Assembly (NCBI GenBank): GCA_034231615.1
Contig: CM067298.1
Location: forward strand, 55,394,883 to 55,458,882
Reading direction: 5' to 3'
Length of the DNA: 64,000 nucleotides
From: Meghimatium bilineatum
Lineage: Eukaryota; Mollusca; Gastropoda; Stylommatophora; Philomycidae
Under the pieces are notes generated by a model. It was not told the origin of the DNA. It saw only the letters and a program-made list of their open reading frames with translations, and did not search any database. This document shows positions 1-12,300 of the stretch, in pieces; the first letter of the stretch is position 1; the number at the start of each line of letters is the position of its first letter. A program made the translations under genes and the position numbers.

Positions 1-107
1 ATGGCATACTCTTAGGGAAACTCAATCCGAGTGGTTCAATTAGAAACCATATACATCTGCCGTAAAACAAACACTTCTTATTCGTTCCTATAGCTTACTG
101 AGGGTGT

Positions 108-157
108 CAAGAAGAAATTGCAGTCAACAATCGAGTATAAATACCATATGTTGTAAA
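108..157 (+). promoter_or_regulatory. Core promoter of gene 1 (TATA box 136-143)
   Basis: TATAAATA lies 108 bp before the start codon. A block of about 50 bp around it, including CAAGA, AAAT, GTCAAC and the TATA motif in the same order and spacing, matches the block upstream of gene 2 (36707-36756). Conservation between paralogues in otherwise unalignable DNA supports a real promoter. Confidence 0.7.
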
Positions 158-243
158 AGTGTTTCACATTTGATGTGAGAACATATTTATTGAGAGATCT
201 GATGAGAACCTTTTAGAGAAAAGTTCAAATCCTATAATAGAAG

Positions 244-304
244 ATGCTAAGCCTGATCGTCTTAATTGCCAGCATCACTGTGTGCACCTCAGGTTTCTTC
301 TTTG
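244..304 (+). CDS. Gene 1 exon 1 (signal peptide)
   Basis: Encodes about 20 residues beginning [13 protein letters not shown], a short n-region followed by a hydrophobic core and a small-residue cleavage area (TSG). Donor GTAATA; phase 1. The start is the first ATG after the TATA box and sits in the same AAG-ATG context as gene 2. Confidence 0.8.
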
Positions 305-3300
305 GTAATATATTAGTGTGTGATGCTTGTGTTATGTGTTTTCTGAGTTTAAAATCTGACAACTTAAGACGTATGTTTTATTTTAAAGAAGAATGTAATA
401 ACACTATTGTATTTTGAGGTAGACTGTATTAAAAAGCAGTACCATGAGGTAGATTGCACAGAAATAAGTTACATTGCAATTATAGCCGACGTTAAATTAG
501 AAACAATGCATTATATAATGAAACCAATTATGCCATACAATTAAATAATATTGAATTATAATGTAAATATCAGAATCATAATTTTAATTTGCAGCAGTTT
601 CAGATAGGATCATGTTCCTCCTCCGCACGCGAAGACGAACATGCCATTATATAAGATCAAATTAAACATGTTCGTGAGTTCTCAGATGGCTGATGTTCTC
701 CCCCCTCCCTCCCCTCCCCCCGGACTCTGAAACACATGTCGCAGTGTAAGACAAAATTGTAGTAGATCTTGAGATCAGGAAAAACTATGTGATATATCTT
801 TTCGTTTTTGCCTCTTTCAATTCGACTAAAGTGTTCCATTCTACTCAAAGCTATGATTATCCGTACTGCTAATGACAATATCGTGCTAAGCGGAGGAGCT
901 ATAATTTCACACAAGATGCTTGAGTCCATCCTGCAATACTTCAACTAGTCATTGAAGCATTTTTTTCTGGTTCTCGCTTGAACTCTTACCTAAGCACAGT
1001 TCACAGTAGAACAATATCTTTGGAAGACTCGCGTCTGATATGCGGGTGGAATGATTAAATCAACGAAATTGAGACCTGGTCAAGAAGTTGTAGATGCTTT
1101 CCATGTGCGACCTTTCTATGATCCTAGTGTCAGGCATATCATCCTGCCATCAATCATGTAGATTACCATAATGTAGAGGCATATCCGACGTACAAACTAT
1201 AGATCTCAACTGGCTAAGAACAGACAAGCGTAAGTACACTGCTTTTCTCACACACTATTTAGAATAAATAAGAACAATATGGATATACAATTACAGTTGA
1301 ATTTCTGAAAATTAAAACTAAAATAATTGAATTGCGTTAATTGCTAAACACTGATAACACTTTTTATGTTACGGGGGAAGAAATTCGATCTGTTCTTAAA
1401 AATTTCCAAAATACTGCGCCAGAGCCTGATGGTATAAGATTTGATAACATTGGTAATCTGCAGGATGACGAGTTGAAAGAATTAGCAAGTTTGTGTAACA
1501 GCAGCATAAAAAAAGGTGTCGCTGGTGAACACTAGCTGCAAAACTCTCTGATATCAATACCTAGTAAGGATCACATGAAATATCTGAGATAGAGAATAAT
1601 AACAATGCAGAATACTAATGGAAAATGTGGAAAATATCATTGCAAAATTTCTTTTACAAAAATGGCATATTCATTTGAACAATTGCATCGTCTTCCGCAT
1701 ACATTTGTGAGAATATCGCCCGAACAGAGAGACATGGTGTAATGCGACTGTCTTTGCTCATGATGTTTATGATGTTTCTCATGCACAAATGGAGATGTTT
1801 ACTGTAGCGATTGATTAAGAATGTGTATATTACTGGGTATTTACTATACGGCCTTTACCACACAGACAACTCCAATACTCCCTGTAACTACCTAACCGGA
1901 AAAACACAATATGACAGTTTGTTAATTATTTTGATTACATAGTCCCTTTGCAACCCTTCTGGATCGGTTGTTAGAACTTAACATATACTCTTTTCCTGTG
2001 AAATCGATTTCCTCTACGTTGTTTCAGAGGAGGGTGGAAATGAGGTATGGCAGTTGGACAGATGAGTCGATAACACCCAGCACGGGCCGTTCGCAGAGTT
2101 CACTATGTGATCTTAATAACATTGTCACAGACACAAGTAGATAATTAGAGAAAAAAATGAGGCAATGAGATTTGGAGTGGGGTGTACTAGGGATACACAC
2201 CAATCACTAAAATGAGATTTTTGCTGAATGAAACAAAGTATGGAGCTGTTCAAACCTGCTGATCAGTGCTGACAAGAACTATACACTACATGGTGATATT
2301 GATCAGATCAAAGGAAACAACTTAAAGAAAGGGGAGCAATGGTCTGTCACGTCAGATAACGTTTTTAAACGGTATATATACAATATGGTGCATAGAACCT
2401 GGATAAGAGTGGGGAAAACTGCCTATATAATTTGCATATACGCCATGTATAATGAAAGGGATAATCACACTTTGTAGGATAGTGTGATTCAACGACTTTC
2501 CAGTGCAAATATATTCAGAAGTCAATATTTTAATCAGTGAGAATTCCTCAAATGAAGATATTAGTGTCTATAGTGCTGGATCTGTGGTTCGACAAGTACT
2601 CTGTGCTTGGACATTCACGTCTCAATGCATAGGGAAGTGTATTAGGGAAGAAAGTGGTGATTTCTATACTCACGTGGAAGACAGGTAATGAAGTCCTACT
2701 GAATGACGACTAAAACACTACACACTATCACTAACGGATGTAAATATGGTACATACAACAAAACAAAACACAAAATATAATCTACAAATACACAGGACAA
2801 AGTCGACGTTTTGGACCAATAGGCCATTTTCAAGATACGGACATGACATACACACATAAAAAAACCACAAGTAGAAATGAATGCGTATCCGAGTGAAATG
2901 TGGTAGTTAGATATATACCGGAAGCATACGAACAGGAAGTACACAAAGACGATAACACAGGTGGAACGAGAGGAACAACACGATGACGTAACAAAGACCA
3001 ATACGACCGAGAACTAAGCGAAAGAATGGTCGTGATGGTACCCAACTCGAAAATGAGACGATTTTTGAGGGCGTACCTAGATCTATCATCGGTGGTGCAG
3101 GATCTGATGGCAGTGACCTGAATGTCAAGGACACCACGGTGGCCATCGCCGTTGAAGTGATTGGCCACAGGAGTGGGTGTTCTGTGTTTGATAGTATGCA
3201 AGTGGTTACAGAAGCGGTCGCTCAGTCTAAGGCCAGTCTCACCGATATATTGCTTACCACAGCGTTTACATATGATCACGTAAATAACATTACGGGATTC

Positions 3301-6300
3301 ACATGTGAAGGCCTCATCGATGGAGAAACTGGCCTTGGGGAATGAGATGGAGCGCATCTGAACCACATAAGGACATGTGAAACAACGACCGCGTGAGCAC
3401 CGCACGGTACCAAAATTGTCAGGTGCAGAGGACCTGAGGTGGCTGTGGACCAAGATGTCCTTCAGATTTTTGTCGCGCCTATAGGCCACCAGAGGTAATT
3501 TGTGGAAAGCGTCACGGGTGTCAGAATCAGACTGGAGAAGGGAATAATGTTTAAGTAGAATGCGACGGACAGTCGAGTTATGGGGATGGAAGGAAGAACC
3601 AGTTTAACCCTATCAGAGGAGGAGGAAGAACCCTGGGAATTGTTCAAGGTATCAAGGCGAGATAGCTGGCGTACACGGAGCCAAGCCAATGAAAGAATGC
3701 TGTCAGGGAAGGAGCGTCTACGAAAGAACTCAATCATCTCAGAGGATTTGTCGAGAAAATCGAATATGAAAATGAGAAGAAGTGTAGAGCAGAAAGCCAT
3801 GTGCATCAGTGGGTTTGTAGTAGACTGATGTTCTAAGGTATAGGGGATGAATAGTGACAATGATGTCCAGGAAATGGACAGAGGAGGTGGAAATGGTAGA
3901 TGTGAATTTAATAGCGGGGTTGAAATTGTTGATGAAGTTGATGAAGCGAGACAGTTCTGCTTCTGTCATGTCAGTAATGCCTATCCCATCATCAATGTAT
4001 TTGTGGAAAAGAGATGGGAATGGGCCATCGTAGGTAGACCAAACTAGATGTTCTAGATGTCCCATGAAAAGACAGGCATAGCTAGGCCCCATCGTAGTGC
4101 CCATGGCCACACCACTGATCTGATTGAAAAAAAGGCCATCGAATTCAAAAGAGTTGAGTGTGAGCACCAGTTCAGCAAGGTGGATAAGGGTTGGAGTAGA
4201 TACAGAAGGATGCGGACTCTTGTCCAGAAGAACTGCAACTTCCTAAGACCATCGGCATGTGATATAGACGTGTGCATAGAAGTGTACTTCCTGTTCGTAT
4301 GCTTCCGGTATCTATCTTACTACCACATTTCACTCGGATACGCATTCATTTCTACTTGTGGTTTTTTATGTTTGTATGTCATGTCCGTATCTTGAAAAAG
4401 GCCTATTGCCTCCGAAACGTCGACTTTGTCCTGTGTATTGTCATTTGTAGATTATATTCTGTGTTTTGTTTTGTTGTATGTACCATATTTACATCCGTTA
4501 GTGATAGTGTGTAGTGTTTTAGTCGTCATTCAGTAGGACTTCATTACCCCTGTCTTCCACGTGAGTATTATTTTCCATTATGTTCTATTAGCAGTACCAC
4601 CTTCTAGTGATTTCTATACAACGACTAGTAGTATAACGATGGAGCTGTTGAAGGCAATGATATTGCTGGAGTCTCAGAGTGATACAAGTACTGATTTCTT
4701 ACTAATTCTTGTGCTTCGAAAGATTCAGTCAGACTATCTGAGGTGGTAAACAAAAATAGGTAGATGTGTTACTAAAATAAAACATAAAACAACCTAACAA
4801 CGAGATACAGTATTTTTGGTATCACATCTACATATTTTCGATTATCTTGACATTTGCCTGGTGTTACTCCAGCCACCTACTTCCTGTTTAGGGTTGTTAC
4901 CCAACACTGGAACATTTATCCCTTATATGAGGTGGTCTTGTCTTGAGTTTATGCAATCTGTGTTGTAGAGAGTTAACTTCAATTCTGTACCTCGACACGT
5001 GGGTGGTGAGGCAAATGAAAGACTTGCCAGCTAAGCCACAATGACTTTTGACAGTTCAATAGACAATGCTGATCTTCTGAATGCAATTTTGGATGTTGAA
5101 TCAGTTGGAAGGTATAAATTTCATCTCCGTATCTATGGCTAGAATGCAGGAACTGTCAGTGAAACGTTGTGCTGCAGGAAATGAGCCGTATATATGAATC
5201 AAAAGAAGAGTTATCAACCAACCCAGAACCACAACAGTCAGTCACCACATGTTGAACGAGATATTGAATGTGAGGTCGTAGCACCTGTAGACGAGTGTAA
5301 AGTGTCATGAAGATGATGTGATCACTACCATACACCAAGACGCTGTCTCGGATACTAACCGTGACAAGTAAGAGGGTGATTTACATGCATTGAATAGGCA
5401 GTCGATGATTAAACTACATTAAGTGGTTAAGGAAGAATCACTACATAATGGGCCTTCATTTCGGTTTTCAGGTTCAGATCGCGCCCGCTGAAGTAATTCA
5501 CACGAACACAACCACATTCTGCACTATCGCGAGCAAAAAGCGAGGCGAAATCTTCATTAATTGTTGTAGTATTCTAGATTTTAACCACAATGTACACACA
5601 TTTGTTTGCATTGCTGAGTTTTCCACCATTGATAGCTTGTTTGGATTAGGGGATCCCTGGTGTTGGTGTAATTACAGTTATTTTTGATGCACTGATGGTG
5701 AAACGAATACATTCTCAGCTAATATTCTTCTGCACCACTTGTTCATCTAGTTGTATGGTTGTAAACATCATGTCAACTTTTCCTCTTCCGTTTCTAAATG
5801 CGCATTTACTTTCATGAAATAAGTTGCACTGAAGATTGATTTCAGTCTATTTAATAGCAATGTATCTAGTATCTCATCTGTAATTGAAAACTGGCGTATA
5901 CCTCTATAGTTGTCACACACTTGTCGAATTTCCTATATCTTGTAGAGGTTACTGATAGAGGTATCAAATTTTGCTAGAATAGATTATGGACCTGGCGTCT
6001 TTCATATAGACTTTATATATATATTTATTTATATATATTACATATATTATATGATGGTATTCACCACCTCAGTGAGACTGAGAGTAAGTGGTTAATAGGC
6101 ATTTTCGCATGCCCTGCAATCGCGTCAGCACTGTTAATAGAATATGAATTTAGTACACTATCAATATTTTCTGCCCATCATTCAAGAATTCCATATGTAT
6201 TTGTGATGAGAGAGTTTCCATTAGCACTGATTAAAGGAACTCTTACAGAAGACTGGGGATCATATACTGCTTGTAGAGCTCAATAAACTCTCAACATATT

Positions 6301-9300
6301 GTGATTGACATCATAATTCTGTGTTTCTTTATAGCTTTAGCACTGAACCATTTATCTTGCATACTCCTGGATGCTTTCTGCACATTTTTCTTTATATATA
6401 CGTGTAACATCTTGCTGACTGACTTCGTGTTATTAAGATGAGTTATATGCAAGCTACGGTTGTTCTCGCCTAACAACCTCTGATACCCACACACTAGCGC
6501 AATGATTACTTCCCCTTGAAGGTGTGCAAATGAAGTTGTGCAAATTATATCAAGAAATGTTTCCCAGTTTCGCTCCAAACAAAAGAGTTAATTATCGGTC
6601 CTGTAAATTGTGCGTCTATTTAATTGATAATTTAATATATTATAAAATAATTAAGAATTTAAATAACAACCAGTACTGAAAAAATATCCCATATTTGACG
6701 AGAGATAGCAAATATGCAACCTTTTGACCTCATCTTGATCGCGTGGTTGCAGTAAACTAGTCATTTAATGGCGCGTATTTTAATAAACTGATTGCAAAAC
6801 AATTTGTATATATATGTATTTGAGTTCGATTAAAAATTCCTTTTCATTCGCTCTTGTGATAACATACGTGTAAGAACAAACTCAAAAGATGAAGAAATAC
6901 AGGTAGTAATAGTTAGTAATGTATCCAGTATGATAAGTGATATATTTACATATAAGTTGCATCTCCTTCAAATCTATTATTATATTTACTCGACAGGTAG
7001 TGACCCAGATCCAGAATGGAATGCTTTGGAAGGTATGTTAGCCGTGTTCAATATATATATATATGTTTAACGGCCATAGTGATCACATGAATAAAAAAAA
7101 GGCGTCTTCAAGTGCTATAGCCCCAAATTCTACCTCCTTCAACTATTCTTCTATCTAGCCATCTCGAGTGGATCATAATCGCTGTCAGCATGCAACAGCA
7201 ACCACACCTCTGAAACCGCTTCGGCGTGTTAAATCAGTGAATGCAGCAAATGGTATATGTGCCTGTAGCCTATGAAGTTTGGGCCCATGTCTGCCTAGCA
7301 TGTAAAGTCTGGATGCGGCGGACTGCGCAAAGGAACTCACCTAATATGGGCCACTGGAAAGAAAGGCGTCATTCTGCTAGCGTCGTAGAATGTCAAAGAG
7401 CACGGTGAGACAGTAAGGCACCCTGGTCAGCTACTGCACTCCGACACACACCTAGTCGTCTTGACTCGTCTTGCCACTGAGACCATATGTGTAGGAGCGA
7501 GAGAGTGAGGTTGACGACAGTGCGCAACTCTCCCTCACTTTAATCCAATTTTCATAGCGCAAGTTATGGCCTTCAAGGGCCTCCCAAAGAGATTATTCTA
7601 TGGGGAGCTGTGCGAAGGTAAACCTTCAAGTGGAGGAAAGAAAAAGCGCTTCAAGGATCACCTAAAAAGCTCTCTCAAGCAGTGCAGCATTGATCAAAGC
7701 TCCTAGGAGACTACAGCACTTGATCGCTCAGCCTGGCGCACCCAGATCACTGCTGACATCACGAAATTTGAAAAAAAGAAAGAACACTGCGGGCAATCCA
7801 CAAGTGCAAGAAGCGGAAGGACAAATCCGAAAATTCTCCTACCCCGAATTTTCAGAACTCCTGCATGCACTGCAATAGAACTTTCTGTGCACGAATCGGA
7901 CTCATCGAGCATCTACGAACTCATAATTAATTAATTAGTTGATTACTAATTTTAATTATTATTATTATTTTTTTTTCCATCGCATTTAGTTTTTCATGCC
8001 ATGCTCATCTTCGTTTGCGAAGGAGGAACATCATCATCATCATCATTACTGTATTTTGATGTTGACTATAAACTGAAAAAGAAAACTACATTCCTAACTG
8101 TACATACCTTTAACAAAATCGGTCACACATTTGTCTATTCTTGAAGATCCCCTACTGTAAGTGGATTTCACAATCTAATTCAATTGACACGTGTGCCTTC
8201 TACAAACAAGTGTGTAATATGTAAATCATTAGTGATTAAAACTTCCTAATTATCTTACTCAAATCCGTGTCGCATCAAGAGCATATACTTCTAGATCAGG
8301 GAGCAACTATAAGAATCAGTCTCTTCTTTCTAAGCATATCGTAGGATGAAACTATAGAAAGTTGCTGGATGGTTTTAAAACCTGTCACCTGTTGAACAAA
8401 TGATTTTTCAGTGTATATCCTAACTAAATTTCTTACGTGTAGCTTCTGCTAAATGGTCGTCATAGGTGGCGGAGGGATGCAGGAAATCGAACATTGCACA
8501 GTTGCCCTTTTCTGGTACACTCTTAGGTGGTTGTTGATGCTAAGTGACGCCCGTGTGTTGTCAGGGCCCGAAAGGGCAGCAAAGAATAGAAACACTGTTT
8601 ACCCTCCATGCATGTCGTACGAGGCGACTAAAGAGGTTATGAGGTGGAGTTGACTGCGCCATCCCATATAGGGTCAGTGACCCAAAGCCATGCTGAAATC
8701 CGATGTGTGAGGCCGGAAGGCGCAGATATAACATAAATGCTGTAAACCATGACACAACGCATTCCGTTCTCCGGACTACATCGTGCTGATCTGCAGGAGT
8801 TTGAGAACGAAAGCAGAAGAAGAAGAAGATGCTAAGTGAGCCATTACTGCTGATGGATCAACTTATTTAATTGAAGAATGATCAACTAGTTCATACAAAA
8901 TTGTCAAGTAGTTTACCCACATGTATATGCTGCACCCCTAGCAGGACGTACCAATCATGGGATAATTCTGCAATAGACTGACTCCCTGCGGGCACTAACC
9001 ATGCATAGAGATACCCGAAACACAACCACGACTTCTAGACATCAAACCCTATGTGTTTGAGTGTCTTGGTTTTATCAACAAAGGAGAAAGTATGCTGTTA
9101 TCAGACAAATTATGGGCTGTTAAGAGCTATCTGCAAGAACTAAATAAATTAGTACATCATCATCCCCATCATCATACTCAGCTGGTTAAACTATTTATTA
9201 TGACACATTTTACAGCACATTGGTCTGGCAACCCATTTAAGGGATTCTATGGCATGCCAAGAACTGACAAAGAAGCAATACTTAAAAATTACACTAAAGT

Positions 9301-12300
9301 CAGTGGTTGTGGCGGTAAGTAGAAAAGTTTACAATATTAGACATATATAACATCATCAACATCATCAGATGCTATGCCGGTGGTGTTGGCAATCATGGCT
9401 ATACACAGCTCTCTGCCTCTAGTAATATGTATCATAATTGTTGTTGCTTCACTGCTGTTCTAGGTTGTTAAACTTTCTAAAATTTTCTCATGTTGTCACC
9501 CTCTGTCTCTGTTGCCCGCAATCGTACCTGTTGCAATTATATTCTCTAAACCTACGTGTCTCGAACGTGACCACAAAATGAAGCCATATAGACTTCATAC
9601 TAGCAAAGTGTAATAATAGAGGAATTATAAGAGCTGTAAGAGCAATACCAAATATATGCACATACACCTACCACGAAGCTGTAATATCATTTGCTAAAAT
9701 AAATATAAAGACAAACAATTAGGAACGCAATACAATAGCTAAAATCAATATGTAAATTAAATCATAATACTTCCTAGATACAAGAAAAATGCAAAGACTT
9801 ACAAGAACTTGAAATAGTACCAATAACTACCGAGGCAATTTGGAGAGTAATGGGAAGTATTCAGGGAAACCATAATGAAAAAAGCTGGAGAAACTTGTGG
9901 ATACCTGAAATATAACGGATGAAAACCCACAGTAACACCATGGTCTGTTTGTTTAAGAACCCCAGGAATTACGAGCGATTAGCGCTTACTTCCTATTTGC
10001 AGAGGGTTGGTTTTTCTGAGCTTTATTACATATCCAGGAGACTGCAGCTTTCGGCCTGGTGCAAAACCTACTGAAGGATCCTTCCAATCAGAATGGGTCT
10101 ATAATAGTATACATGGCATTCTACAAAGCTTCCATAAGACAGCCTCAGTATAACGGGATGTCATCTACTAAGGTTTTCTTTTCCATGGTTAGTTTGTCAA
10201 GTGTGCCATTGGTGAGACCTACAGAAGCAACTGCATGTGTAACACCATGGTGGAACGAGGAAGTCATAGGTGATATTATCATAAAAGATAAGAAACAAAA
10301 CTTCAAGATATAAACTACGAGCAATGCGCAAGCATATTATAATGAGTGCAGATCAGCTAAAGCAATAGCAAAGAAAATCGTTAAAATGCCAAAAGACATG
10401 ATTGGCAAGAATATAGTGAATCATTAAATACAGATTAAAAACAAACAACAAAGAAATTCTACACGACAATTAGGAATATGAGAAAAAGAGAAGATAAATA
10501 TGAACCAACCAAAATAATAAATGATGAAAATGAAACGACAATCAATGACTAGAGAAGAATTTTGGAATTGTGGCAACGTGTTTTAAAGAATTGCTAAATC
10601 TAAAAGACAGATTTAGATTAGGGCTACATCGTATCGGAAACAATACATCGGAAAAATAGAGCCAAACATATTGCTAGCAGAAGTAGAAAATGCCATACAA
10701 ACAGCCCCATGAAACACAGCCACATGAGCTGATAACATACCAAGCGAATTCATCAAAACAGCAGCATATGTAGGAAAAATGTGTTTAATATAATATGGAA
10801 TACACAGGAAACAACAGAAGACTGGGAAAACGCTATAATAATTACTGATTTGAAAAAAAGAGGCAGTTAAAAAGCTTGTACAAAATGCAGAGTTATTTCA
10901 CTTCTTATCGACACTGGAAACATTTTCAACAGAACTCTAGAAAGAAGAATATGAGAATTCATCGAACCACAGCGTAATAACACTCAAATGGGATTCCGTA
11001 AGAACAAGATCTGTATAGAATCCATTGTTACACTCTGACTATGTGCAGTAAAAACAACTGAAAACGGAAAACCAAAGATTGTATATCGCAATTGTCGACC
11101 ACGAAAAAAACATTGGACAGAGTATACATACAATAACTACATAAAAGACTATTAAAATATGCTAATATGGGATTCCACCACACCTAATAAATGTGTGCAG
11201 CAATAATTACACAGATATTCAATGCGCAGTTAGAAAGAGTACTGGGCTTTCAGATAAAGTCCACATACGTTCTGGCGTGCGACAAGGTTGTGTTTTATCA
11301 TCCTTGGTATTCATCACATATATAGATTATATATGTAAAATTGTCAATGAAGAACACAATCTTAGCAACCTACTGAGCTAACTTTCTTTTGCAGATTATC
11401 AACCAATAATATCAACATCAGATGAACAGCTACAACAACATATAAACAGACTGCACACCACATGTAAGGACATTAACATGAAGATAAACACAGAAAAAAA
11501 ACCCATGCTATTTAAATCGCAAAAACAGAAAGAAAAACTAGTATTTTTATCGATGGCCAACAACTTAAACAGGAGATGAAAGAGTTCAAAACACCAAATA
11601 TATTCAACATAGATACAATATATCATACATGATCATAGGGCAGATTCCCGCTACTTTCAATAACAAACATAGAATGAACAGCAACATTGTAATAAATAAA
11701 ACGATCATCATACTATCACTGTGCTACCAATGTCAAACGTGGACACCAACAACAAAAGACAAAAGAAAATTTGTCAGAACAGAAATGATGTAGTTACGTA
11801 GAATTCTTGGAGTAACAATAAGAGATAAAATTAGAAATGAAAACATCAGAAGACTTACAAACACAACGCCAATCCTGGATTACGTCAGAAGACAATAAAT
11901 TAAGTGGTTTACGCATGCTTTCAGACTACCATCAGACAGTGTTTCTAAAAAAACATTACTGTACAGAAACGATGGTAACAAAGCCATGGGCAGAACATGC
12001 AAATGATGTATTACAGAAATAAAATAATCAACGTAAATAAACATATATGATGCACGCAATAAAGCTCTCTCCAGAGAGCTCTTCTACCCATGACGTTTGA
12101 TGGCATAAAAGGGATATGAAACGAAATAAAAAGAGACTTTGCTTTCTTGGTTTTAATCATCACTAATCACATTATTGACAATGGATGTATTCAACAATAA
12201 ACCAACATAGGAAATACATCATACTTCTTATATCTGTTTGCATTAATTTCTTACCTATCTCAACATGTAGCTTATATTTATGTTTTACTTTACTTTACTT

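Larger units (their letters stand above)
2670..4606 (-). mobile_element. Penelope-like element, copy 1, with inverted terminal arms
   Basis: 1937 bp between 13-bp target duplications. Read on the minus strand, 3739-4167 encodes the later reverse-transcriptase motifs ([16 protein letters not shown], then YIDDG as the catalytic motif), and about 3050-3620 encodes the Penelope linker ([16 protein letters not shown]) and a GIY-YIG endonuclease ([19 protein letters not shown], with the later R, H and E positions). The N-terminal RT is missing and RT and endonuclease lie in different frames, so it is dead. The ends, 2670-2944 and 4282-4564, are reverse complements of each other, an arrangement known for Penelope terminal repeats. 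Confidence 0.88.
1341..5340 (+). mobile_element. Decayed Jockey-like LINE, split by a Penelope-like element
   Basis: Three parts in order. At 1341-1535 is a reverse-transcriptase start region with the typical [18 protein letters not shown] pattern; degraded RT remnants follow to about 1800. At 2503-2669 is the first half of an RNase H domain ([17 protein letters not shown]), matching the copy at 28907-29035; its catalytic YTDGS is changed to YSAGS. At 4620-5340 the RNase H resumes (TTSSITME) and runs into a C-terminal tail. Bases 2670-4606 are a later insertion. Many stops and frame changes; not functional. Confidence 0.7.

Noticed and set aside
9053..9322. 89-codon ORF overlapping exon 3 as a single-exon gene
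   Set aside because: Only 9216-9314 is homologous to gene 2, and it is bounded by splice sites; the upstream part is intron.
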